Assembly (NCBI RefSeq): GCF_004327335.1
Contig: NZ_QJUO01000039.1
Location: forward strand, 1 to 35,788
DNA: 35,788 nt
Source: Stutzerimonas kirkiae
GTDB taxonomy: Bacteria; Pseudomonadota; Gammaproteobacteria; Pseudomonadales; Pseudomonadaceae
Direction of reading: 5' to 3'
The position numbers and the translations under genes are program-made. Below, piece by piece: positions 1 to 10,056 of the stretch (position 1 is its first letter; the number at the start of each line of letters is the position of its first letter). The notes below the pieces were generated by a model. It saw nothing but the letters and a program-made list of their open reading frames with translations, was not told the origin of the DNA and made no database searches.

Positions 1-421
1 GGTGGCACAGATCGCTTAGCCGGGTGGAATGCCGCCAGGGCTTGAAGCCGTTGTAGAGCACCAGCGGCAACACCGGCGGCAGCCGTCCATCGCGGGTCAG
101 CCGGCCCTGCTTTTCCAGTTGCTGCCAAAACAGCCCGATATAGGTCAGCAGGCGTAGGGCCATGAAGCGGTCAGGCGTGGACTGGAATTCCAACAGCAGA
201 TACAAGTAGACCCAGTCGTCATCGCCCAGCCTGAGCCGCCATACCATATCCTCATAGCGGCCCTGCATATCCTCGCTGACGTAATGCCCGTTGAGCATCT
301 CCAGACTGGTGAAATCCACCTGGCCGACCCACTCTTGGGGCACGAAGCCCAGCAGCAGGTCGCGTACGAACTCCGGGTTGGAGAACAGCAGCTTGTAGCC
401 GGTGTAGTGGTCCTGGGCCAT
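1..421 (-). CDS. Rpn-family recombination-promoting nuclease / putative transposase (partial, C-terminus off the left edge)
   Basis: Read on the minus strand from ATG 421, the frame stays open to the window edge, giving 140 codons. The N-terminus has the hallmark start of the Rpn / Transposase_31 family: GYKLLFSNPEFVRDLLLGFV at about residues 8-27. It continues with a DxWVYLYLLLEFQS stretch near residue 73, the PD-(D/E)XK core region, and then LPPVLPLVLYNG near residue 118. Rpn proteins are DNA endonucleases of about 300 residues that promote RecA-independent recombination, so roughly half the protein is outside the window. The start is uncertain because the frame is open upstream and no strong ribosome site is visible. 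It diverges from the sigma factor gene at 616. Family assignment rests on motif recognition. Confidence 0.8.
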   Translation of the reverse strand, partial: MAQDHYTGYKLLFSNPEFVRDLLLGFVPQEWVGQVDFTSLEMLNGHYVSEDMQGRYEDMVWRLRLGDDDWVYLYLLLEFQSTPDRFMALRLLTYIGLFWQQLEKQGRLTRDGRLPPVLPLVLYNGFKPWRHSTRLSDLCH

Positions 422-579
422 GTCCCGGTGCCCTGTATAAATGACATGCGGGGCAGATGCTGCCAGTTTGTGCGAAGAGATTCCGTGACCGGTTGCACAC
501 TTCGGACAATCCAGAAGCCGGGTAGACCCACAGGCCCCTTCCCCGAGCGATTGGCATTGCCGTGGAGTGTACGAGTTGT

Positions 580-604
580 GATAATTCCGCGAATCGTTCT
601 CGTT
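580..604 (+). promoter_or_regulatory. possible degenerate Fur box upstream of the ECF sigma gene
   Basis: The stretch begins GATAAT and contains AATCGTTCTC, which matches 8 of 10 positions of the right half of the Fur consensus. The full 19-bp match is only about 11 of 19. Iron-starvation sigma genes in Pseudomonas are usually Fur-repressed, and the site lies just ahead of the start codon. It is weak on sequence alone. Confidence 0.3.
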
Positions 605-615
605 AACCAGGATCA

Positions 616-1152
616 ATGATCCCAGGAGTGCCCTTGCCGCACCAAGAGTCCGCCAAACGCAACCTGGTAGAGAACCTCTACCGCCAGCACCGCGGCTGGC
701 TGGTTGCATGGTTGCTGCGCGGCCAGGGCTGCCCGCAGAGAGCCGAGGACCTCAGCCAGGACACCTTTCTGCGGCTGCTCAGGCGTAGTGACCTGCTGGT
801 TCCCAGGGAACCACGCGCGCTGCTGACCAGCATCGCCAAAGGCCTGCTGATCGACCACTTCCGCCGCTGCGCACTGGAGCGCGCCTACCAGGCGCAACTG
901 GAGCAGTTGCCCGAGGCCCTGCAACCCAGCGAAGAAGAGCGACTGCTGCTGTTCGAAACCTTGAACCGCATCGACACACTGCTCGGGCGCCTGTCCAGCA
1001 AGGCCCGCGCCGCGTTCCTGCATAGCCGCCTGGACGGCCTGGGCCATGCCGAGATCGCTGCACGCCTGGGCGTTTCCGTGCCCCGGGTGCGCCAGTACCT
1101 GGCACAGGCCACCCGGCAGTGCTACATCGCCCTGTACGGCGAGCCGACATGA
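616..1152 (+). CDS. FecI-type ECF sigma factor
   Basis: This is a 178-residue RNA polymerase sigma factor of the extracytoplasmic-function class, FecI subgroup. Region 2 is visible at about residues 10-75: a LYRQHRGWLVAWLL start, the AEDLSQDTFLRLL core and a KGLLIDHFRR end. Region 4, a helix-turn-helix, lies at about 120-172 and includes GLGHAEIAARLGVSVPRVRQ. The length is normal for the family. The start is ATG 616 with a short AGGA ribosome site about 4 bases upstream. The stop overlaps the start of the FecR gene (ATGA), so the two are translationally coupled. FecI sigmas normally transcribe an adjacent TonB-dependent siderophore or heme receptor. None is present here, so the target is unknown. 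Confidence 0.9.
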   Translation: MIPGVPLPHQESAKRNLVENLYRQHRGWLVAWLLRGQGCPQRAEDLSQDTFLRLLRRSDLLVPREPRALLTSIAKGLLIDHFRRCALERAYQAQLEQLPEALQPSEEERLLLFETLNRIDTLLGRLSSKARAAFLHSRLDGLGHAEIAARLGVSVPRVRQYLAQATRQCYIALYGEPT

Positions 1153-2096
1153 ATCTCGAGCCGGTATCGGCTGCCGTACTGGATGCGGCCATCGCCTGGC
1201 AACTGCGCCTGCAGGAAGACGATACCCGGGGCTGCCAGGCGGCACTGGAACGATGGCTGGACGAAGCGCCGGTGCACCGCCGGGCCTGGCAGCAATTGCA
1301 GGGTATCGACCGGCACCTGGCCAGCGTCGACAATCCACTGGCGCGCCAATTGCTGCAACGCCCCCGCGAGCGGCGCCTGCCGCGCCGCGGCCTGCTCGGC
1401 CTGGCGCTGCTGGCGGCGCTCGGGCTCGGCATCGCCCAGCACCGCCCGCTGGGCGACTGGCTGGCGGATGAACGTACGGGGCGGGGCGAGCAACGCAGCC
1501 TGACGCTGACCGACGACAGCCATATCCGCCTCAACAGCCTCAGCGCCCTGGATATCCGCTTCGACGAACGCCAACGTACACTGTACCTGCGCAGCGGCGA
1601 GGTGCTGGTGGAAACGGCCGGCAAAGCGGACCCGCGCCCCTTCATCGTGCAGACCGAACAAGGCTCGCTACGCGCCCTTGGCACGCGCTTCCTGGTACGC
1701 CGGGAAGGCGAGCGGACGCGGCTGGTGGTGCTGCAATCGGCGGTCGAGGCCAAACCGCTGGGCCGGCAACCAGCGCGCGTGGCCCGTGCCGGAGAACAAT
1801 TGCTGATGGCCCGCGACCATCTCGGCCAGGCGGAACCGGCGCCACTGGCCGCCGATGCCTGGAGCAAGGGCATGCTGGTGGTCGAGGACATGCCGCTGGC
1901 GGAACTGCTGGCGCGGCTGGGCGAGTACCACAGCGGCTACCTGGGCCTGGATGACTCGCTCAAGAACCTGCGCATCAGTGGCAGTTTCCCGCTGCACGAT
2001 ACCGACAAGGCTCTGGCGGCCCTGCCCGCCAGCCTGCCGGTACGCATCGAACGCCTCACCGACTGGTGGCTGATGGTCCGAGCCGCCCGCGATTGA
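1149..2096 (+). CDS. FecR-type transmembrane sigma regulator
   Basis: The product is a 315-residue single-pass inner-membrane regulator that binds the sigma factor in the cytoplasm and receives the receptor signal in the periplasm. An N-terminal DUF4880-like segment (residues 10-55) has the AALERWLDEAPVHRRAW pattern. A membrane helix lies at about 81-97, rich in Leu/Ala/Gly. The periplasmic FecR domain (about 110-210) has the DDSHIRLNSLSALDI and LYLRSGEVLVET motifs. The C-terminal 65 residues look like an STN/DUF4974-type signalling domain. The start at ATG 1149 overlaps the sigma stop by four bases; the frame is open further upstream, but the overlap and domain start favour 1149. The gene ends in front of convergent aauR, with no receptor gene following. 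Confidence 0.88.
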   Translation: MNLEPVSAAVLDAAIAWQLRLQEDDTRGCQAALERWLDEAPVHRRAWQQLQGIDRHLASVDNPLARQLLQRPRERRLPRRGLLGLALLAALGLGIAQHRPLGDWLADERTGRGEQRSLTLTDDSHIRLNSLSALDIRFDERQRTLYLRSGEVLVETAGKADPRPFIVQTEQGSLRALGTRFLVRREGERTRLVVLQSAVEAKPLGRQPARVARAGEQLLMARDHLGQAEPAPLAADAWSKGMLVVEDMPLAELLARLGEYHSGYLGLDDSLKNLRISGSFPLHDTDKALAALPASLPVRIERLTDWWLMVRAARD

Positions 2097-2162
2097 GCGG
2101 GAAGCAGCTTCAAGAAGTCATGCTGGGACGGCCAGCGGGAGGCGTCGCGCCCATGGCCCGGA

Positions 2163-3481
<1,319 letters not shown>

Positions 3482-3485
<4 letters not shown>

Positions 3486-5272
3486 GCTCCGATCCTCTTC
3501 AGGCACAGAATGAAAGCGCTGCCACCTTCGGCGGGATGCCGCACCGTCAGGCTGCCACCGGCCGCCGCCGCCAGGCTGGCGGACAACGTCAGGCCAAGGC
3601 CCAGGCCCTGCTCGCCCGGTTTGGTGGTGAAGAACGGCTCGAACAGGTGAACACGCAGCTCCGGCGAAATGCCTGGGCCATTGTCGCGGACCTCCAGCCG
3701 GTACTGGCCGGCGCTGGCGGCGCCATTCAGCCAGAGACGCCGCTCGGGCTGTTCGCCCATGGCATCCAGGGCGTTGGCGACCAGGTTGACCAGAATCTGC
3801 TCCAGGCGGGTCTGGTCGATACCCAGCCGGGTGCCAGCGTCGGTTTCGATCTGCCGCTCGATCTGCACGTCCAGCCGTTGCAGCCGCGCATGCAGCAGGA
3901 ACAGCGCGGCATCCAGTGCCTTCTCCAGCTCGGCCTCGCCCTTGTCGTCGGAACGCCGGGCGAAGGCGCGCAGACTGGCGGTGATCTTGCCCATGCGGTC
4001 GACCAGGTCGCCGATCGCCTGCAGATTGGCGCTGGCGGTGTCATGGGCGCCACGCTGGAGAAAACGCACGGCATTCGCCGACAGCGTACGCAGGGCCGCC
4101 AGGGGCTGGTTCAGTTCGTGGGCGATGCTGGTGGACATCTGTCCGATCACTGCCAGCTTGCCGGCCTGCACCAGTTCGTCCTGGGTCTTGCGCAGGTTAC
4201 TCTCGGTCTGCCGGCGCTCGCGGATCTGCCTCTTGAGGCGCTCGTTGCTGGCACGCAGGTCGGCGGTACGCTCGGCGATACGCCGCTCCAGTTCGCCATT
4301 GGCGTGCTGCAGCGCCTCGCGCGCCGCCAGCCGCGTGGCGATGACCTTGCGCCGCTCGTTCCAGGCGATCAACAGGAACGCCAGCAGGGCGCAGGCCACT
4401 GCGGCCAGGGTGGCGTGGCTCAGGGCTTCGCGCCGCAGGTCGTTCATCGGCGTCAACAGCGTCAGGCGCCAGGGCGTGTCGCTCAGGGCACGGCTCTGCG
4501 CCAAGTAGCTGACCGGCTCATGGTAATCCGCCATTGTGGTGGCGAAACTGACCTGCTCGATGCCAGCGCCCAGGGTCATGCTCGACAGCGGCTGCAACTC
4601 CTCCAGCGCCGACCAGTGGTATTGCAGGCTGCGCGCCAGCCGCTCGCGGGTGGCCTCGTCCAGCGGGCGCAGCGACTTGAGCCGGCGCGCCGGATTACTG
4701 GAGAGGATGATGATGCCGTTCTCGTCGCTGACATAGGCTTCCAGGCGCGCCCGCGCCCAGCGTTCCTCCAGGGCATCGAGCTTGACCTTGACCACCGCCA
4801 CGCCGATCAACCGCTCGCCGTCGCGCAAACCATGGGCCAGGTAGTAGCCCGGCTCGCCCACAGTGCTGCCGATGCCGTAGAAACGCCCGGGCTGCCCCTG
4901 CATGGCGTCCTTGAAATAGGCACGGAACGACAGGTCTTCGCCCAGGTAGCTGTCCGCCTGCGCCCAGTTGCTGGTCGCCACCACCCGCCCGTCGGTATCC
5001 AGTATATAGACGGCCAGACTGCCGCTACGCAGGTTGAGGCCCTCCAGGTATTCGTTGACCAGTTGCCGGCGGTAGCCGGTGGGCGTGCGCAACAGTCGCC
5101 CGACACTGGCCTCCAGTTCTAGCAGGCTGGGCAGATAGGTGTACTTGGTGATTTCGCTTTCCACCGCGCGGGCATGCAGCTCCAGTTGCCGTTCGCCACT
5201 CTCGGCAAGGGCGCGGATGCCCGTACGTTCGCTGAGGTGGTAGCCGGCATAACCGCAGGCCAGCACCAGCAT
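3482..5272 (-). CDS. aauS: AauS, DctB-like sensor histidine kinase
   Basis: From the first usable start (5272) the protein is 596 residues. An N-terminal membrane segment leads into a periplasmic double-Cache/DctB-type sensor (about 20-290) containing LAVYILDTDGRVVATSNW and DENGIIILSS. A second membrane helix (ATLAAVACALLAFLLIAW), a coiled coil, HisKA with SIAHELNQPLAALRTL, and a C-terminal HATPase (NLVANALDAMGE, GPGISPE, GLGLGLTLS) follow. It senses acidic amino acids and phosphorylates AauR. The start is a problem. At 5272 the first membrane helix is cut short. In the same frame the codons upstream encode the missing helix (HLLPSLSIL), but an ATG at 5320 is followed at once by TGA. Either an unusual start codon is used between 5314 and 5272, or codon 2 carries a nonsense change. 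Confidence 0.85.
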
Positions 5273-5335
5273 CAGGATCGACAGGCTTGGCAGTAGATGG
5301 CGAATGGCGCGTTCTCACATAGGCGCGAAGGCGCG

Positions 5336-5355
5336 CGCTGGGCGCGCGCCCAGCG
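5336..5355 (-). terminator. GC-rich perfect palindrome after ansB
   Basis: This 20-bp perfect palindrome (CGCTGGGCGC mirrored) starts one base past the ansB stop and precedes aauS. It would form a strong hairpin in the ansB transcript. No U-run follows, so it may attenuate transcription or protect mRNA ends rather than terminate fully. Confidence 0.45.
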
Positions 5356-5356
5356 G

Positions 5357-6543
<1,187 letters not shown>

Positions 6544-6553
6544 TATATTTCCG

Positions 6554-7288
6554 TCAATGCTGAAGTATCTTGGCCAGGAACTGCTGGGCACGCTCGGAGC
6601 GCGCCGACACGTCGCCGAAGAACGCCTCCTTCTCGCAGTCCTCGACGATTTTCCCGGCATCCATGAAAATCACCCGGTCGGCGACCTTGCGTGCGAAACC
6701 CATCTCGTGGGTCACGCACATCATGGTCATGCCCTCCTGGGCCAGTTGCACCATGACATCCAGCACTTCGTTGACCATCTCCGGATCGAGCGCCGAGGTT
6801 GGTTCGTCGAACAGCATCACCACCGGGTCCATGGCCAGCGCGCGGGCGATCGCCACCCGTTGTTGCTGGCCGCCGGACAACTGGCCGGGATGCTTGTGCG
6901 CGTGCTCCTTGAGGCCGACCCGCTCGAGCAGCGCCAGGCCCTTTTCCCTGGCCTCGGCCTTGCTACGGCCGAGCACCTTGATCTGCGCGATGGTCAGGTT
7001 CTCGGTGATGGTCAGGTGCGGGAACAGCTCGAAGTGCTGGAATACCATGCCGACCCGCGAACGCAGCTTCGGCAGGTTGGTCTTCTTGTCGGCGATGGAA
7101 GTACCGTCGACCACGATATCGCCCTGCTGGAACGGCTCCAGCGCGTTGACGCACTTGATCAGGGTGGACTTGCCCGAGCCGGACGGGCCACAGACCACCA
7201 CCACTTCGCCCTTCTTCACATGTGTGCTGCAGTCGGTCAGCACCTGGAAATCGCCATACCACTTGTTGACGTTCTTGATGGAAATCAT
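6554..7288 (-). CDS. aatP: AatP, ATPase of the acidic amino acid ABC importer
   Basis: The 244-residue cytoplasmic ATP-binding subunit belongs to the polar amino acid transport family (GlnQ/GltL). Walker A GPSGSGKS is at 34-41, the Q-loop lies in [10 protein letters not shown], signature LSGGQQQR starts at 137, and Walker [14 protein letters not shown] is near 156-168. The H-loop is [17 protein letters not shown] 7288 overlaps the aatM stop as ATGA. Two copies would drive import of Glu, Gln, Asp and Asn through AatQ/AatM. A 108-bp gap with a stem-loop separates it from ansB. Confidence 0.94.
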   Translation of the reverse strand: MISIKNVNKWYGDFQVLTDCSTHVKKGEVVVVCGPSGSGKSTLIKCVNALEPFQQGDIVVDGTSIADKKTNLPKLRSRVGMVFQHFELFPHLTITENLTIAQIKVLGRSKAEAREKGLALLERVGLKEHAHKHPGQLSGGQQQRVAIARALAMDPVVMLFDEPTSALDPEMVNEVLDVMVQLAQEGMTMMCVTHEMGFARKVADRVIFMDAGKIVEDCEKEAFFGDVSARSERAQQFLAKILQH

Positions 7289-7950
7289 ACGGCTAACCTT
7301 TTCTGCAGAAGCTTGACCAGCCGCGAGGCGGCGAAGCTGATGGTGAAATACACGAAACCGGCGAAGATCAGGAATTCATGGGGCTGGCCGATGATGTCGC
7401 CCCGCGAACGCGCGGCATTGAGGAAATCCATCAGGCCAACGGTATAGACCAGAGAAGTGTCCTGGAACAGGATGATGCTCTGCTGCAGCAGCAGCGGCGT
7501 CATCTTGCGGAAGGCCTGCGGCAGGATGACCAGGCGCATGGTCTGGCCATAGGTCATGCCCAGCGCCTGCGCCGCGCCCATCTGCCCCTTGGGAATCGAC
7601 TGGATACCGGCGCGCACGATCTCGCAGAAGTAGGCGGCCTCGAACATGATGAAAGCCACCAGGCACGAAGTGAACGCACCGATCGGCGTGTCTTCCCCGG
7701 TAATGGCCCGCAGCACGAAAGGTACGGCGAAATAGAACCAGGTGATCACCAGCAGCAGCGGGATCGAGCGGAAGTAATTGACGTAGAGCGCGGCCAGGTT
7801 CGACAACAGGCGGTTCGAAGACAGGCGCATCAGCGCCAGCACGGTGCCCAGCGCGACGCCGCCGAGAACGCCCATGACCATCAGCTTGAGGGTCATCGCC
7901 ATGCCGTCCCAGAGCCCCGGCAGCGCGGGAATGATCTGACTGAAATCCAT
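7285..7950 (-). CDS. aatM: AatM, permease of the acidic amino acid ABC importer
   Basis: This 221-residue inner-membrane subunit has the HisMQ/GltK-type permease fold. It shows several hydrophobic spans and the EAA-type loop around [28 protein letters not shown], which contacts the ATPase. ATG 7950 is preferred: GGAGGG sits 6 bases upstream and TGATG joins it to the aatQ stop. A GTG one codon earlier is also possible. It pairs with AatQ to form the heteromeric channel. Confidence 0.92.
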   Translation of the reverse strand: MDFSQIIPALPGLWDGMAMTLKLMVMGVLGGVALGTVLALMRLSSNRLLSNLAALYVNYFRSIPLLLVITWFYFAVPFVLRAITGEDTPIGAFTSCLVAFIMFEAAYFCEIVRAGIQSIPKGQMGAAQALGMTYGQTMRLVILPQAFRKMTPLLLQQSIILFQDTSLVYTVGLMDFLNAARSRGDIIGQPHEFLIFAGFVYFTISFAASRLVKLLQKRLAV

Positions 7951-8696
7951 CACTTGCCCTCCACGGAAATCAGGCCGGGCACCGCCACTTTCTTCTCGAC
8001 CAGACGCATCATCAGCATCAGGCTCATGTTCAGTGTGAAATAGATCAGCGTGGCCAGGGTGAAGGCTTCGAACAGGTTGGCGGAGAATTCGGCGGTCTGC
8101 TTGGTCTGTGCCAGCAGCTCCATCAGGCCGATCAGCGAGGCCACCGAGGAGTTCTTGAAGATGTTGAGGAATTCACTGGTCAGTGGCGGAATGATGATGC
8201 GGAAAGCCTGCGGCAGCAGCACATGAATGTAGATCTGCGGCATGCGAAAGCCCATGGCATAGGCTGCGGCGGCCTGCCCCTTGGGCAGCGCCTCGATACC
8301 GGTGCGCACCTGCTCGCAGACACGTGCCGCGGTGAACAACCCCAGGCACACCACCACACTCAGATAGGCCGAGGTCGCCGGAGCAAGCTCCTGCTTGAAC
8401 CAGAGTTCCAGCGATTCGGGCAACAGGTCGGGCACCAGGAAGTACCAGAGAAACAGTTGTACCAGCAGCGGCACGTTGCGGAAGATTTCCACATAGGCCG
8501 TGGCGATGCCGGACAGCCAGCGGTTCGGCAGGGTGCGCATCACCCCGAGCAGGGAACCGAGGCCCAGGGCGATCAGCCAGCCGACCAGGGCGATGGCAAT
8601 GGTCCAGCCCAGCCCGGTGATGAACCAGTCCAGGTAGATCTCGCTGCCGATACCGGTGGACTTGAAGTAGATGCTCCAGTCCCAGTTGTAATCCAT
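7950..8696 (-). CDS. aatQ: AatQ, permease of the acidic amino acid ABC importer
   Basis: The 248-residue permease is of the GltJ type. Hydrophobic spans surround FITGLGWTIAIALVGWLIAL and the FRNVPLLVQLFLWYFLVPDLLPE stretch typical of this family. The cytoplasmic coupling loop is ARVCEQVRTGIEALPKGQ followed by AAAAYAMGFRMPQIYIHVLLPQ. It ends by running into aatM. A 148-bp spacer with a strong hairpin lies between it and the binding-protein gene upstream. ATG 8696 follows a GGGGGAG ribosome site. Confidence 0.93.
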   Translation of the reverse strand: MDYNWDWSIYFKSTGIGSEIYLDWFITGLGWTIAIALVGWLIALGLGSLLGVMRTLPNRWLSGIATAYVEIFRNVPLLVQLFLWYFLVPDLLPESLELWFKQELAPATSAYLSVVVCLGLFTAARVCEQVRTGIEALPKGQAAAAYAMGFRMPQIYIHVLLPQAFRIIIPPLTSEFLNIFKNSSVASLIGLMELLAQTKQTAEFSANLFEAFTLATLIYFTLNMSLMLMMRLVEKKVAVPGLISVEGK

Positions 8697-8773
8697 GAAT
8701 GCTCCCCCGAATGAAGATCATGCGGCCGCCAAGGCCGCGAACAGGCATAGAGATCGCACGAAGGAGCGGCCCT

Positions 8774-8813
8774 GGCCGCGAATGGGTGCAACGCGATGCA
8801 CCCATTCGCGGCC
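8774..8813 (-). repeat. 17-bp perfect hairpin between aatJ and aatQ
   Basis: Arms GGCCGCGAATGGGTGCA and their exact complement flank a 6-base loop (8791-8796). The preceding GGAGCGGCCCTGGCCGCGAA is typical of Pseudomonas REP-like elements. Located just after a periplasmic binding-protein gene, it would stabilise that part of the mRNA or partly terminate, giving more AatJ than permease. This is a common arrangement in ABC import operons. Confidence 0.65.
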
Positions 8814-8844
8814 GAGCCGACGCCTACGGGATGGCGCCGCTGGC

Positions 8845-9753
8845 TCAGAGTTCTTCGGCCGACTTGTCGGTGGGATTGCCGATCAGTTCCTTGAGCTCAT
8901 CGCTCATGGGGAAGTTCATGTTGAGATTCTTCGGCGGCACCGGTTGCAGGAACCACTTGTCGTAGAGCGCGTTGACCTCGCCGGAAGCGAATGTCTCGCT
9001 CAGTGCCCGGTCGACCACTTGCTTGAAGGGCTCGTCACCCTTGCGCAGCATGCAGCCATAGATTTCATAGGACTGCGGCTTACCCACCACATGCCAGTCG
9101 TCGGGCTTCTTGGCCTTGGCCATTTCACCGGCGAGCAGCACATCATCCATCATGAAGGCCACGGCCCGGTTGGATTCGAGCATCAGGAAGGACTCGCCAT
9201 GGTCCTTGGCCGAGATGACGTTCATGCGCATCTTCTTCTCGGCGTTCATCGACTTGATCAGGCGTTCGGAGGTGGTACCGGCGGTGGTCACCACGTTCTT
9301 GCCGGCCAGGTCTTCGAAATCATTGATGCCGGAAGTCTTGCGCGTCAGCAGGCGCGTGCCCACCTCGAAGAAGCCCACCGAGAAGGCCACCTGGCGCTGG
9401 CGCTCCAGGTTGTTGGTGGTCGAACCGCACTCGAGGTCCACGGTGCCGTTCTGCACCAGCGGGATACGGGTCTGCGAGGTGACCAGGTTGTAGCGCACCT
9501 TGAGCCCGGGCAGTTCCAGTTCCGTCTTCAGCGCCTCGACCACTTTCAATTGCAGGTCATGGGCATAGCCGATGGGCTGGCGCGAATTATCGCCATAGTA
9601 GGAAAACGGAATGGACGAGTCGCGGTGCCCGAGAGTGATGGTACCGCTGTCCTTGATCTTCTTCAGGGTGCCAGTCAGCTCGGCAGCCAGCACCGGTGTG
9701 GCGAACAGTGCGGCAGTAACAGCGACGCTCAGTAGTTTCGGTATGGTTCGCAT
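8845..9753 (-). CDS. aatJ: AatJ, periplasmic Glu/Asp-binding protein
   Basis: The 302-residue solute-binding protein is of the SBP_bac_3 family. A signal peptide occupies residues 1-23 (MRTIPKLL, hydrophobic core, PVLAA). The mature part begins ELTGTLKKIKDSGTITLGHR and has the ligand-site pattern DSSIPFSYYGD. VDLECGSTTNNLERQRQVAFS near 130-150 is characteristic of glutamate/aspartate binders (GltI/AatJ). ATG 9753 has an AGGA site about 9 bases upstream. It is the first gene of the transporter block and has its own sigma-54 promoter. It delivers acidic amino acids and their amides to AatQ/AatM. Confidence 0.94.
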   Translation of the reverse strand: MRTIPKLLSVAVTAALFATPVLAAELTGTLKKIKDSGTITLGHRDSSIPFSYYGDNSRQPIGYAHDLQLKVVEALKTELELPGLKVRYNLVTSQTRIPLVQNGTVDLECGSTTNNLERQRQVAFSVGFFEVGTRLLTRKTSGINDFEDLAGKNVVTTAGTTSERLIKSMNAEKKMRMNVISAKDHGESFLMLESNRAVAFMMDDVLLAGEMAKAKKPDDWHVVGKPQSYEIYGCMLRKGDEPFKQVVDRALSETFASGEVNALYDKWFLQPVPPKNLNMNFPMSDELKELIGNPTDKSAEEL

Positions 9754-9829
9754 AAAGAAATCCTCATGTTTTTGTTATCCGGCACATCAAATCCAGGCAC
9801 CTGAAGAGCCTGCTCCTGGCTTTGAATTT

Positions 9830-9845
9830 AGCAGGATCTGTGCCA
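9830..9845 (-). promoter_or_regulatory. sigma-54 promoter of aatJ
   Basis: On the minus strand the site reads TGGCACAGATCCTGCT: GG and GC are separated by exactly 10 bases, as in the -24/-12 consensus TGGCAC-N5-TTGCW. It lies about 77 bases upstream of the aatJ start and points toward it. It agrees with known RpoN control of this transporter in pseudomonads. Confidence 0.85.
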
Positions 9846-9920
9846 CTTGCCCGGAAAGCGCGCGAACGGCCCAATGCCGCCCTGCGGGGCGTAGAAATGA
9901 GAGCTTGTCATGGAAATATC

Positions 9921-9936
9921 GTTCGGTTTTCCGAAC
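9921..9936. promoter_or_regulatory. AauR upstream activator site
   Basis: The 16-bp perfect palindrome GTTCGG-TTTT-CCGAAC contains an exact match to TTCGGNNNNCCGAA, the operator reported for AauR-controlled promoters. It is about 76 bases upstream of the -24 element, a normal distance for a sigma-54 activator. Confidence 0.8.
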
Positions 9937-9980
9937 GCGGCGCGGGCGATGAGTCGAAATGGCGAACGGGATTGCAAGCT

Positions 9981-10054
9981 GCAAGGAAGAGCCGAGAACA
10001 GCGCTTGAAGCGCTGGCGGCTTGACGACAAGCGCTGTCCTCGGCTCTTCCTTGC
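9981..10054. repeat. 26-bp inverted repeat after hemY, possible terminator
   Basis: Arms 9981-10006 and 10029-10054 pair at 25 of 26 positions around a 22-base loop. The element begins 2 bases after the hemY stop and separates hemY from the aatJ regulatory region. No U-tract follows on the hemY side, so it is more likely a REP-like palindrome or mRNA 3' barrier than a classic intrinsic terminator. Confidence 0.6.
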
Positions 10055-10056
10055 CG

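Noticed and set aside
145..557. Minus-strand frames of 128 and 101 codons at the left edge
   Set aside because: A third frame on the same strand gives the recognisable Rpn N-terminus, so these are shadows.
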